The notes under the pieces were generated by a model. It did no database searches, had not been told where the DNA came from, and saw only the letters and a program-made list of their open reading frames with translations. Both the position numbers and the translations under genes were made by a program. From assembly GCA_003491285.1 (NCBI GenBank), contig CP022705.1:1436001-1500000 (forward strand): DNA of 64,000 nt, read 5' to 3'. Position 1 is the first letter of the stretch; every line of letters starts with the position of its first letter. The stretch is from Methanobacterium sp. BRmetb2. Its GTDB lineage: Archaea; Methanobacteriota; Methanobacteria; Methanobacteriales; Methanobacteriaceae. Shown here one piece after another: positions 26,298-35,462 of this stretch.

Positions 26298-27665
26298 TTA
26301 TTGATCAATCACATGAAAGCTATCAATAATTGACTCAATGTATTGTATGTTGTCATCAAATTCTTCTATATATCCTGAAAAGAGTAAGTAATATAATGAA
26401 TCTTCTTTTCTAAAAGCCACAACTTTCACTTTTTTACTGTATTCCACATTCAAATTTTCAATAACCAGTTCAATACCCTTTAGATCATCTAGTAATATTT
26501 CAGATTCAGAGATAATCTGGGCATTTTGGCTTAAAAAAACATCTTTAATCAGTTCAGTAAATTCATCTAAACCAATAAACTCTACATCATCCCTTCTATT
26601 GACGGAAAATTTTAAATGAGTTCCTTCTAATTTACCTTTTATTATCTTTTCTGATCCGTTTCCTTCATCAATTGTCCAAAAATCAGAATAATTAAATGAT
26701 ATTTCTCCATCATCATAATGATTAAGTTTGGATATTTGTCCCAATCTTTCTAAAGCTTTTCCTGCTTTTCGCCGGACATAAATATATTTTTCGTTCAAAG
26801 CTTTATTCAATGGTTTCACTGCCTTTTCATCCCCAATTCTTCCAAGAGCTTCAGCAGCCTTTCCACGCACATATCTATTCCTTTCTACCTTATCTTTATC
26901 GGTTAATGCAGCAATAAGTGGTTTTACTGCTCTCTTATCTCCAATTTTTCCTAAAGCTTCTGCCACAAGAGATTGAATTTTCCAATCATCATCATAAAAT
27001 GCTTTAAGTAATGGATCAAATGCTAAATTTTTCATTTTTTCCAGAGCCAGAATAACTCTCCTTTTAACATCAGAATCTTCGTCATTCAATGCTTTGAGTA
27101 AAGGTTTAACTGCTCTTTCATCTCCGATTTTCCCAAGAGCAGTTACCGAACATTTTCTAACCGTCCATTCTTTGTCATTCATACTATGAATAAGATGTTC
27201 AACTGCTCTCTTATCCCCAATATTTCCAAGTGCAGCTGCAGCATGTTTTCTAACATCGCCGTTTTTATCTTTTAATGATTCTATTAAAGGTTCAACTGCT
27301 TTCTTATCCCCAATTCTACCTAGTGCCCAAGCAGATTTCCATCTTACCTCTTCGTCCCGGTCTTTGAGTGTGCGAATAAGGGGTTCAACTGCTTTCTTAT
27401 CCCCAATTCTACCTAGTGCTTCAGCAGCGTTTTCTCTTACTGCATCTAAAACAACATAATTCGCATGCCATTCTTCAAATTTTAAGGCATCAATAAGGGC
27501 ATCAACAGAACTTTCATCACCTACATATTTAAGAGCTCTAGCTGCTTCCTTTCTAATAAGATAATCATCATTTTTTAGGGCACGCACTAAACCTTCAACA
27601 TCCTTCTTTCTTTGGAGCGTTTTTATGTCCGGTTTAACTTCAGAGTCTAAAATCAATTTTACCAT
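26298..27665 (-). CDS. HEAT-repeat (PBS-lyase-like) protein with C-terminal PsbP-like domain
   Basis: 455 residues. Residues about 15-310 are nine or so HEAT repeats of 31 residues with the core A-x-ALGRIGDKKAVEPLI. Two neighbouring repeats share a 38-bp nearly identical DNA block 93 bp apart, a sign of recent repeat duplication. The last 140 residues form a different domain that opens GEISFNYSDFW and resembles PsbP/DUF-type domains of methanogen surface proteins. A comparable opening, GELNFNYPEKM, occurs in the sortase protein at 34-35 kb. It is probably a protein-protein scaffold. No signal peptide is seen. Confidence 0.8.
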   Translation of the reverse strand: MVKLILDSEVKPDIKTLQRKKDVEGLVRALKNDDYLIRKEAARALKYVGDESSVDALIDALKFEEWHANYVVLDAVRENAAEALGRIGDKKAVEPLIRTLKDRDEEVRWKSAWALGRIGDKKAVEPLIESLKDKNGDVRKHAAAALGNIGDKRAVEHLIHSMNDKEWTVRKCSVTALGKIGDERAVKPLLKALNDEDSDVKRRVILALEKMKNLAFDPLLKAFYDDDWKIQSLVAEALGKIGDKRAVKPLIAALTDKDKVERNRYVRGKAAEALGRIGDEKAVKPLNKALNEKYIYVRRKAGKALERLGQISKLNHYDDGEISFNYSDFWTIDEGNGSEKIIKGKLEGTHLKFSVNRRDDVEFIGLDEFTELIKDVFLSQNAQIISESEILLDDLKGIELVIENLNVEYSKKVKVVAFRKEDSLYYLLFSGYIEEFDDNIQYIESIIDSFHVIDQ

Positions 27666-27856
27666 TTCTCATTCATATGCATTTTCAATTTAATATCAAT
27701 AATTGTTAATCCTTTATATAATATTTTTTTTATTTATATACTAAGTTTAATAAGTTATTTTTATTTGAATATTCATAAAATAATGGATTTAGTTAATTTA
27801 GTCATTAAAACATGTTTCATTTCTTCATGATATTTGTAAAATTCTAGTGTAAAATT

Positions 27857-29131
27857 CTAGCACGGATTTTGTTTCTTGAGAATGTTGGCAAAATATATTA
27901 TGGCTGCAACTAGGATGTATAAAATGACTAATTGATCTAAAATTCCTGTTTCAACGCCGATTATAATATAACTTAAAATTATTGCATATAATGCAACATA
28001 AAATGAATCCTTTGTTTTTTGAAGAATTTTATATCCTGCACCAGTTATTAAGCCTAAAAATCCCATTCCTACAGTTATTCCAACAGTCCCAAAGTCAACC
28101 AGCATAGGACCAAAAAGTGTGGGGGTAATGGTAACACTGGACCTCCAAGCAATTAATTTTCCAATAATGACCCGAGGTCCATCACCAGGTCCCGGCAGGA
28201 TACTTAACGCTAAATTTCCGTGCATAAAACCAAAAAATCCTGAAATATGATTCAGTAAATCTAAAACACCTAATGTGAAAGCTGCTCTGCTTCTTAAAAA
28301 ATCTAGAGCACTTAGATATCCTAATGCGTATTCTTCCACCGATCTAAAATATCCTAAAACCATTACCACTGAAAGGATAATTAAAAATCCTAATATAATC
28401 TCCCAAACTTGGAATAATTTAGTATAATAGCCCATAATAACCACAATCAGTATCAATGCCACCAGCGGTGTTCTGTATCCCAGACAAAACAATAAAAGAA
28501 TGCTAATGGCAGAAAGAGAAATTAATCTAAATTTAGCTGAAGATTTTGATAATTGGTCATTTTGCATCTCTTTCAGAATGTGGGAGCCCATCAGAGCCAC
28601 TGCAGGTATGCTTAAAAAAGTTGGCAGAGTTAGTTTAGGATCAAGAACATATCTTAAACTGGGATCCAGAAGAGGGAGACTCCCTAAAGTGATTATATTC
28701 AGATAAAAGAATATAAAACTAATTATCAATAATAAAAGTCCAAGAGAGTAAATTTTTTTTGAATCAAAGATTATAAACTTTTTATCATTTAATACTGCTT
28801 TAGGAATTATTGTGGAAAAGATAAAAAAGGAAATAAATCCAATTAAAATATTGAACTGTAAACTAGGAGATATGGGGATGCTAGCTAGAATCATGAAAAA
28901 AGCAAATGCAACAATAATGATCAGGGGGGAGAAAATATGGTTCTTTAAGATATAACTATCATTTAAAAAGTTTAGAAATTTGTCTGGATATAATTGTCTG
29001 AAAAAACTGTTTAACCATAAATCTTCAATATATAAGAATAATTTCTGTAAAATAAGAAAAATAAAGGTATTTTCAATTAGATTTTTTATCTTCAGAGATA
29101 ATTTAGTGGATAGATTATAAATTGAACTCAT
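27857..29131 (-). CDS. Wzy-like oligosaccharide repeat-unit polymerase
   Basis: 424 residues, about eleven or twelve helices, with a large extracytoplasmic loop (about 220-310) in the second half, in keeping with O-antigen/oligosaccharide polymerase-type proteins. The loop contains RTPLVALIL, FLRSRAAFTLG, and a GNLALSILPGPGDGPR stretch followed by TPTLFGPMLVDFG. A role in surface polysaccharide assembly is likely but inferred. It ends the pair with the membrane-anchored protein upstream (27-bp gap). Confidence 0.75.
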   Translation of the reverse strand: MSSIYNLSTKLSLKIKNLIENTFIFLILQKLFLYIEDLWLNSFFRQLYPDKFLNFLNDSYILKNHIFSPLIIIVAFAFFMILASIPISPSLQFNILIGFISFFIFSTIIPKAVLNDKKFIIFDSKKIYSLGLLLLIISFIFFYLNIITLGSLPLLDPSLRYVLDPKLTLPTFLSIPAVALMGSHILKEMQNDQLSKSSAKFRLISLSAISILLLFCLGYRTPLVALILIVVIMGYYTKLFQVWEIILGFLIILSVVMVLGYFRSVEEYALGYLSALDFLRSRAAFTLGVLDLLNHISGFFGFMHGNLALSILPGPGDGPRVIIGKLIAWRSSVTITPTLFGPMLVDFGTVGITVGMGFLGLITGAGYKILQKTKDSFYVALYAIILSYIIIGVETGILDQLVILYILVAAIIYFANILKKQNPC

Positions 29132-29158
29132 TTAATCCTCAAAAAAATTGAATTAAGT

Positions 29159-29923
29159 TTAGATGGGTAATTTAACGATTTTTTTGATTTTATATTTATT
29201 TTCCAGGTTTTCAATAGTATCATTACTAACATTAAATATTCTAATGGTGATGTAACCAGAAACACCATTTACATCCCCTAAAACCTGATCAATTATTCTT
29301 AAATCGTCTGGATTAGCCCAGGTAATATTAAGCATCTCATTATTTTCTGAAGTAGTTATAGGTGCATAATTCTCTTTTATATATAATTCATTGGTTAATT
29401 CCTGGATTAATGTTTCTTTTTGAGGATTGATAGATAAAGGTGCATATATCTGGTATTCCTCAGGAATATTCAAAATTAAGTCATTGACCGAAGTTACATT
29501 GATTGGCTCTAAAATTACATCTACTGTATTATTCTCAAGCCCAACCACTTCTAAGCTAATAGATTCAAAATAAAAATCTGCATATCTATTTTGGTAATTA
29601 CTAGCAAGTATTCTACTACCATTTACATTTAGAAGCATTTCTTTATCATTTGACCACAATACTTGCCCGTAAACAGTTTCTTTTTTTCCATTAATTGAAT
29701 TATAACCAGTTAATCTAGAATAAACTATCTTGCCTGCCCCATTTAAATCTTGAAACTTATTATTTGCTTTTTCCATTTCTAGACTGTCAAATGTAAATTT
29801 TTGAATGTTAGACTCACTATCAGAGGTTTTATAAAATGCTAAAACAACTGCTGAAATTATGATTATTATTATAATCAAATCTAAATAGGTAAATTTTCCC
29901 AGAATTTTTCTCATAGTCTTCAT
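29159..29923 (-). CDS. Membrane-anchored extracellular protein, DUF4330-like
   Basis: 254 residues. One N-terminal anchor helix (about 13-28, after GKFTYLDL) is followed by a soluble, Asn-rich, presumably extracytoplasmic domain. The N-terminal GK-x-x-x-LDL-helix layout resembles DUF4330 proteins. The upstream in-frame start gives MKTMRKI; Met4 is an alternative. Function is unknown. It sits directly upstream of the polymerase gene, suggesting an envelope role. Confidence 0.6.
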   Translation of the reverse strand: MKTMRKILGKFTYLDLIIIIIIISAVVLAFYKTSDSESNIQKFTFDSLEMEKANNKFQDLNGAGKIVYSRLTGYNSINGKKETVYGQVLWSNDKEMLLNVNGSRILASNYQNRYADFYFESISLEVVGLENNTVDVILEPINVTSVNDLILNIPEEYQIYAPLSINPQKETLIQELTNELYIKENYAPITTSENNEMLNITWANPDDLRIIDQVLGDVNGVSGYITIRIFNVSNDTIENLENKYKIKKIVKLPI

Positions 29924-30113
29924 CCTTTGTTATTATACATTTTATCATTGATGCAATAATTTTTCATTTTTTCCTGGACAAGGTGACCAAAGTTAGTTAA
30001 TATTTTTATTAGTTTTATTTCCTATTCTGTTTATATATAATGGTGTGGATTGCATTAAATTGGAAATATGAATTAAATTTAGTTATAATTTAAGAACCTG
30101 GCAGTAGTTGAAT

Positions 30114-31262
30114 TTAGAGTAGATCTTTTAGAATTTTTACCAGTTGGGGATAGTCCTTTGCCAGCTTGATCATTGAAAGTTTAGAAAGGGATCCAACATC
30201 TTTTCCTTGTGCAAAACTAATAAGATTATTTAAATCATCATCATCCATATTGTCCAGAGCGTTCCGGTATTTAAGAGATCTTTTTAGGCTTTTACCTACT
30301 TTCTCTTTCCATAGTTTTTCATATCTTACCAGGAAATCAGATGATGTATCTTCTTTTTGAATTGCTTCTGCAGCTACTTCGCCAGCAATTTTGCCACACG
30401 CTGAGGCTATATGAATTCCTCCGCCGGTTATTGGATCAACCTGGCGTGCAGCGTCTCCAACAACAAGTAAACCATCTGTGAAAGTTTTTTCGATAGGCCC
30501 TGATACAGGCACTCCTCCAATGTTAAGTTCAACTGGTTTGGCATTTAAATTAACTATAAATTTATTGAGATAGTAATATGCAGATTGTTTTAGACTCCTA
30601 ATACCTATTCCCACATTAGCAACCCTATCCCCTTTGGGAAAGATCCATACATATCCTCCAGGGGCTATTTTTTCGCCAAAATAGAATTTTAAATAGTTAG
30701 GGTTAATATCCAAACCTACCATTTCATATTGGGCACAAGAACAAATTTCAAAGGGTCTAGCTGTGGTATTAAGTCCAGATTTTTTTGCAATTTGTGATTC
30801 CAAACCATCAGCCGCAATAACTAAATCTGCAGTTATTTCCATTGTTTTTCCAAGATGTTTGGCAATAACTCCTTTAACCTTTTTGTCCTTAATAAGTAAA
30901 TCTTTCACATTAGTTTTTAACATGATGTCGGTGCCGGCTTTTGCAGATTTAATTGCTAATTCTTTATCAAATATTTTTCTCTCTAATATCAATCCTTCAG
31001 CAACAGGTCCTCTTAATGTTGCAGAACTACCGTCTGGTGAGTATAGGTCTGCACCGTAAACTTCGCTTCTAACATATTTTTTGGATGGTTTCATCTCCAA
31101 AGTTTCGAATGTTTTGTAGCTTGTAGCTCCAGCACATTGAACTGGAGTTCCAATTTCTTGCCTTTTTTCAATCATTAATACATTAATATCATTTTTAGAA
31201 GCAAATAGAGATGAAACTGAACCTGCAACACGACCCCCAACAACAATAACGTCATATTTCAT
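30114..31262 (-). CDS. Geranylgeranyl reductase family protein (archaeal lipid saturation)
   Basis: A 382-residue FAD flavoprotein that hydrogenates geranylgeranyl chains of archaeal lipids. The FAD-binding VVGGRVAGS (6-14), the CAGATSY substrate-side loop (about 43-49), the GGYVWIFPKG motif and the GDAARQVDPITGGGIHIA motif (about 268-285) are all present. An AGGAGATT box precedes the start, 12 bp after the ferredoxin gene. The pair matches the known arrangement in methanogens, where a dedicated ferredoxin reduces the enzyme. Confidence 0.92.
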   Translation of the reverse strand: MKYDVIVVGGRVAGSVSSLFASKNDINVLMIEKRQEIGTPVQCAGATSYKTFETLEMKPSKKYVRSEVYGADLYSPDGSSATLRGPVAEGLILERKIFDKELAIKSAKAGTDIMLKTNVKDLLIKDKKVKGVIAKHLGKTMEITADLVIAADGLESQIAKKSGLNTTARPFEICSCAQYEMVGLDINPNYLKFYFGEKIAPGGYVWIFPKGDRVANVGIGIRSLKQSAYYYLNKFIVNLNAKPVELNIGGVPVSGPIEKTFTDGLLVVGDAARQVDPITGGGIHIASACGKIAGEVAAEAIQKEDTSSDFLVRYEKLWKEKVGKSLKRSLKYRNALDNMDDDDLNNLISFAQGKDVGSLSKLSMIKLAKDYPQLVKILKDLL

Positions 31263-31274
31263 ATTAATCTCCTT

Positions 31275-31436
31275 TTAATCACTCAAAGCTCCTAAAGGGC
31301 AGACAACAATACAATTATTACATTTTTCACATGTTCCTTTAATTTTTATACAGTTCTCTAGAAGTTCAAAAACATTATTGGGACAAACACCAACACAAGC
31401 GCCACAGATTCCACATTTTTCTAAATCAATCTTCAT
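31275..31436 (-). CDS. Small 2[4Fe-4S] ferredoxin upstream of geranylgeranyl reductase
   Basis: A 53-residue ferredoxin. Two clusters are formed by CGICGACVGVCP (8-19) and CEKCNNCIVVCP (36-47). ATG 31436 follows a GGTGGTT box. It is the first gene of the pair and is the likely electron donor to the reductase; this link is established for the Methanosarcina homologues and inferred here from gene order. Confidence 0.9.
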   Translation of the reverse strand: MKIDLEKCGICGACVGVCPNNVFELLENCIKIKGTCEKCNNCIVVCPLGALSD

Positions 31437-31645
31437 TTAACCACCAATAAGCGGATTATTGTCTTTATTTTCCCGAAATTCTTTTAAATTTTAATCATTA
31501 TAACTTGGTGTAAATGGATTTTAGTCATTTTTTGTGATAATATTCATTTAGATTTTTAGATAAAATAAGTTTAATAGATAAAATAAATATTTAATTGATT
31601 AAGATAATATTATTAATGAAACTTTTTTGTAAAGATAACCGTTAA

Positions 31646-31657
31646 CTTAATATATAA
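31646..31657 (+). promoter_or_regulatory. TATA box of tRNA-Leu
   Basis: CTTAATATATAA centred about 37 bp upstream of the mature tRNA 5' end, the usual distance for an archaeal tRNA promoter with a short leader. Confidence 0.5.
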
Positions 31658-31688
31658 CCTCTACCAATTTCTAACAAGTTTGTCATTT

Positions 31689-31772
31689 GCAGGGGTGCCC
31701 GAGCTGGCCAAAGGGGGTGGACTTAAGATCCTCTGGCGTAGGCCTACGTGGGTTCGAATCCCATCCCCTGCA
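31689..31772 (+). tRNA. tRNA-Leu (anticodon TAA)
   Basis: A type II tRNA of 84 bases with a long variable arm. The acceptor stem GCAGGGG pairs with CCCCTGC, discriminator A, and the T-arm is GTGGGTTCGAATCCCAT. The anticodon loop CTTAAGA gives TAA. CCA is not encoded. In the anticodon stem, GTGGA faces TCCTC, leaving a T-T opposition at the second pair. Confidence 0.93.
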
Positions 31773-31816
31773 CTATTATTAGCACTAATTATTATCAATA
31801 ATATACTATCATTAGT

Positions 31817-31824
31817 TTTAAATA
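31817..31824 (+). promoter_or_regulatory. TATA box of tRNA-Thr
   Basis: TTTAAATA about 34 bp upstream of the tRNA-Thr 5' end. It indicates that this tRNA has its own promoter and is not only read through from tRNA-Leu. Confidence 0.45.
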
Positions 31825-31854
31825 CTATAATATTAATACTATAAGAAGACTATA

Positions 31855-31927
31855 GCCTCAGTGGCTCAGGCGGTAGAGCGATGCCTTGGTAAGGCATAGG
31901 TCGGGGGTTCGAATCCCCCCTGAGGCT
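31855..31927 (+). tRNA. tRNA-Thr (anticodon GGT)
   Basis: 73 bases. The acceptor stem GCCTCAG pairs with CTGAGGC, with discriminator T as usual for archaeal tRNA-Thr. The anticodon stem ATGCC/GGCAT encloses TTGGTAA, giving GGT. The T-arm is GGGGGTTCGAATCCCCC. No CCA is encoded. Confidence 0.95.
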
Positions 31928-32097
31928 TTTTCTAAAATATTGAATTTAGATATCAAAGTAATAAATGGGAAAATTTTAAATAATTTATTGCTCTAACATT
32001 TTGTTTTACCTATAATCAAAATATTTTTTGTTTAAATTATAAATTAGAAGAAAGTGTAAATAAAAGATCAATTGTATTAATTTTCTTAAGTGATAGA

Positions 32098-32721
32098 ATG
32101 TCAAAAACATTAGATATAGTAATGGCTGGAGTAATATCTGGAATTGTAGCATTTACTACATCTCAGATTGGAATTGCAGGTACAGTAATAGGTGCTGTCA
32201 TGGGGGCCATGCTTTACCAGATAATGGCACATTTTATACGAGAACCTTTGGGAAATATAAAAACCCAAAAAATAGAAACTCGTATAGTGTTTATTGTCCC
32301 ATTGGTTATTATTCTAATAATTGAATTACTTTATCTTTTGTCTCCTATTTATTGGGAGCCGCAAAAAATTATACATTTTTTACAAGGTGCAACTGGATGG
32401 AATCTATTTAGATCCATTGGTTTAGGACTTATAATAATGGGATTATATCCTATTATAGTCCCAGAGAATATCAAAAGAGAATATGGATTCATATTAATAT
32501 TTTTGGGCATAATTAAACTCTTAAACGGTTTTATCGATGTAGATTCGCCTTTAGTGCATATTTATGATAAATTATTCTATGAATTTGGTGCTATAATCTC
32601 GGTGATAGTTATATCAGCACTACTCTATGTGATTGTTAAAATTTTCATGGAATCGGTTACCCTTATCCGTGAAGACGATCAAAGTAGTAATGACAGTGAA
32701 AATCATGAACAAAAAAGCTAG
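32098..32721 (+). CDS. Uncharacterised membrane protein upstream of HTH-PhoU
   Basis: 207 residues that I cannot assign. A glycine-rich hydrophobic N-terminus (TTSQIGIAGTVIGAVMG) is followed by about four more helices and a short Glu/Asp-rich C-terminal tail. Its end overlaps the start of the PhoU-like regulator by 17 bases, so the two are co-translated. No motif reveals a substrate. Confidence 0.7.
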   Translation: MSKTLDIVMAGVISGIVAFTTSQIGIAGTVIGAVMGAMLYQIMAHFIREPLGNIKTQKIETRIVFIVPLVIILIIELLYLLSPIYWEPQKIIHFLQGATGWNLFRSIGLGLIIMGLYPIIVPENIKREYGFILIFLGIIKLLNGFIDVDSPLVHIYDKLFYEFGAIISVIVISALLYVIVKIFMESVTLIREDDQSSNDSENHEQKS

Positions 32722-33619
32722 AAACACAACGTTAAAGGCAATACTGGATGTTATTCTTTATGATAATCCTTCGACCCAGGATGAAATTGCAGAAAAACTG
32801 GGAATAACTAGAAGGTATGTTACAAAGCTTCTTCAACCTCTTATTAAAGAAAATGTAGTAAGAAGAGCTTATATTTTGGATTTAAAAAAGTTTGATGAAT
32901 TTTCAGACATGTTTGAAGAAGAAAAAACTTCAAGAGAACATGCTGGAACTTTCATTATAAAAGACGTATTAAAGGATATGGCTGCTCATGTGTGCCGTGA
33001 ACTAGATCTTTCATTTGAGGCCCTTAGTAAACATGATAAGGAAATGGCCAATGAAGCTCTGAAAATGGATTACACAACAAATAAAATGCATGAAAAGGTA
33101 AGATCTTCCGTGGATACTGCAATATCCATGAACCCTTACTATGAATTTAGTAAAACCACTATTTTTGGAGAGATAGCTTACGATCTGGAACGTATAGCAG
33201 ATTATTCCGGGCACATCGCTAATTTTACATTGAAAGAAGCATATGAAATAGATGAAGAAATGATGGTTCTTTTAGGGGAGATGTTTAAACGATCCAAGAA
33301 CATGGTTAAATGTTCCATAGACGCATTTCTTAATGAAAATCTGGAACTGAAGGATTCTATCATGGAATCTGAAGATAAAATACATAAATTACAGAAGAAA
33401 TCATTGAACTGCATTGCAACTCAAATGGCCGAAGTTCCTTTTGAGGATAAAGACAGGTCTACATACTATATTTCATTGTCACGGGTAGTTAAAGCTTTTG
33501 AAAGAATTGCAGATATATCCATTGAAATTATCGACACTGCAGAGGAATTTTATTACAATGTACCTCGTAGTACTACACCGGAACGTTTCAGAAGACGGAA
33601 AAAGAAATTTAATTTATAA
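32705..33619 (+). CDS. PhoU-domain regulator with N-terminal winged helix
   Basis: About 304 residues. The N-terminal 65 residues form a winged-helix DNA-binding domain (STQDEIAEKLGITRRYVTKLLQPL). The rest is a PhoU-like three-helix repeat pair with the FGEIAYDLERIADYSGHI and VKAFERIADISIEI blocks. Fusion of PhoU to a DNA-binding domain suggests a transcription regulator responding to phosphate transporter status. The frame is open from 32633; ATG 32705 is preferred because GTGA lies five bases before it and the HTH begins just after. The pst operon is 3 kb downstream. Confidence 0.85.
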   Translation: MNKKARNTTLKAILDVILYDNPSTQDEIAEKLGITRRYVTKLLQPLIKENVVRRAYILDLKKFDEFSDMFEEEKTSREHAGTFIIKDVLKDMAAHVCRELDLSFEALSKHDKEMANEALKMDYTTNKMHEKVRSSVDTAISMNPYYEFSKTTIFGEIAYDLERIADYSGHIANFTLKEAYEIDEEMMVLLGEMFKRSKNMVKCSIDAFLNENLELKDSIMESEDKIHKLQKKSLNCIATQMAEVPFEDKDRSTYYISLSRVVKAFERIADISIEIIDTAEEFYYNVPRSTTPERFRRRKKKFNL

Positions 33620-33817
33620 AAATCTTTTTTTAATTCCTATATCAGGTAAACAGTTAATAATTGTTTTATTTTGAATAAAATTAGTGTAATAAATAATTTA
33701 AACTTATAATTTAGACTTTAAACTTCTGATTTTTCAATCAGGTAGTATAAAAAAGAATTAATTAAAAAATTAAAAAAGAGATTTGAGTGATGGATTAAAA
33801 GAGTAAATTACTAAAAA

Positions 33818-34093
33818 TTATTTCTTTTTCTCATTTTCCATAATCTCTTTTATCTTTTTATCTTCCCATTCTTTATTGAAAACTCCCTTCTCACCAAATA
33901 CTGAGAAGGCATGCCAAACAATACCTATTCCCCAAAATATAGTAACCCAATAAAACCACCAGGCACCGGGACTGGTTAACAAGTTTATTATTAGGAGCAT
34001 GGCATTAACAATAATATAAATTATTAGATGGTTATAAAACTCTCTAATATCATGCGCCTTTTTTTTGGCCCGTTCATAAGCTTCGTCTTTCAT
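33818..34093 (-). CDS. 2TM-domain protein
   Basis: 91 residues: a charged N-terminus (YERAKKKAHDIREFYNHL), two membrane helices (about 22-42 and 45-66) and a lysine/glutamate-rich C-terminus. This is the 2TM domain layout (also seen at the N-terminus of bacterial LytTR or histidine kinase proteins). The stand-alone archaeal form has no known function. Confidence 0.8.
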   Translation of the reverse strand: MKDEAYERAKKKAHDIREFYNHLIIYIIVNAMLLIINLLTSPGAWWFYWVTIFWGIGIVWHAFSVFGEKGVFNKEWEDKKIKEIMENEKKK

Positions 34094-34180
34094 CTGGAAA
34101 ATCTCCTTTTAAATTCACTAATTATTATTATGAATCTAATTACATAAAAAGTTCGTTACAATATGTATCAATTTTCCAAT

Positions 34181-35194
34181 TTATTCTAATATTAATTCTG
34201 ATATTAGAGGTTTTACCGATATTAATTTGCACTCGACAATCCATGCAGCATCGGTTCTTCCTGGAGGATAACAGGTTACTAAAAATAATCTTGAAGATCC
34301 TGTTTGTGTGAATTTTATGGGGTTATATTCGTAATCCCATTTTATGTGGCCGTTGGAAACAACTTGGTAAGTGTAGCTATTTAATGTTAAAAAATCATCA
34401 ATTATAACTAAGTCACCAGGCACAAGCATATTAATTTTACTGAAAGGCGCGGAAAATAATGACCGATGCCCCAACAATCCACAGGTACCATTATTACCCG
34501 GATAAACACTTTCAGGATAGTGATAAACAGCTCCAAGTGCATTAACTGTATCTGATCTAATACTCCATTTGTAATTTTGTGACGGAATACGAACTTGAGC
34601 CCAGTTTAACCTGTTTTGTGAGTTATTATCTAATCTTTCAGGATTTTGAATGTTAAAACTATTAGTAATAGTTTCCACGTATTTATTTCTTTTTTGATCC
34701 TTTAAATATTCGCCAATATCTAAAAATTTTATATTTGAAGAATTTTCTGTCGAGTTAAGAGGGTAATTAACTGAAATACTATATAAAAATCCATTATCAA
34801 CCACCCAAAATTCTGTAAGTTTTGAATGAAGACTACCTTCTTTTATTTTATATATTACTTCGTATCCTTCTTTTCCAGATATTTCAACAGTATTATTTGA
34901 GATTAAAGAAAAATTTTCAGTATAATTTCTTTCCAATCTAATTAAATGGTCTCTAAATGTATAATTGGAAGGTAAAGCTTGTTTATTAATGCTTATATTA
35001 AGTTCTAGTTCAGGATCATAGAATGTGGCCACAGTATTTACAGTTCCCTTACCAATAATTTCCATTTTTTCAGGATAATTGAAGTTTAATTCTCCGTTAT
35101 TGAATTCATTGATTTTTCCAACAGAACTACTGGCCATTATCATGGTGATTATTGAAATTATTATTAAAATAATTGGAATTAATTTTTTATTCAT
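34181..35194 (-). CDS. Membrane-anchored PsbP-like/sortase (class E-like) fusion
   Basis: 337 residues. An N-terminal signal-anchor (about 4-23) is followed by a PsbP-like domain (about 33-185) and then a sortase domain (about 195-330). The catalytic triad is visible: His243 in LLGHRS, Cys308 in FLVTCYP and Arg313 in PGRTDAAW. Sortases cleave and transpeptidate sorting signals of surface proteins outside the membrane. The triad and TC motif fit class D/E enzymes. No LPxTG-like substrate gene is adjacent. A family of archaeal sortase-domain proteins exists; the substrate is unknown. Confidence 0.82.
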   Translation of the reverse strand: MNKKLIPIILIIISIITMIMASSSVGKINEFNNGELNFNYPEKMEIIGKGTVNTVATFYDPELELNISINKQALPSNYTFRDHLIRLERNYTENFSLISNNTVEISGKEGYEVIYKIKEGSLHSKLTEFWVVDNGFLYSISVNYPLNSTENSSNIKFLDIGEYLKDQKRNKYVETITNSFNIQNPERLDNNSQNRLNWAQVRIPSQNYKWSIRSDTVNALGAVYHYPESVYPGNNGTCGLLGHRSLFSAPFSKINMLVPGDLVIIDDFLTLNSYTYQVVSNGHIKWDYEYNPIKFTQTGSSRLFLVTCYPPGRTDAAWIVECKLISVKPLISELILE

Positions 35195-35462
35195 GGAAAC
35201 TTTCCTAATGCTTTTTAAAATGTGATACTTAAAAGATATAATTGGCTATTCTTTTTTTATAGCTTTTCAGATATATTGACTATATGTCTATTAATAATAT
35301 CTTAAATTTTTACCTTTTTAATCATTGATATTAAATTGATAGATATTCTTTATTTAAAAATTAAAATGAATATTAAAACAAATAAATCTATTTTTGAAGA
35401 AAAGAGAGTAATTTAAAGATTTTTCGCTGAGATAATTTTTATGATACCTAGTGATAGGTGGT

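Noticed and set aside
27289..27419. Short direct repeats suggestive of a CRISPR-like array
   Set aside because: They are in frame at 31-codon spacing within a HEAT-repeat gene, and the intervening sequence also codes for repeats.
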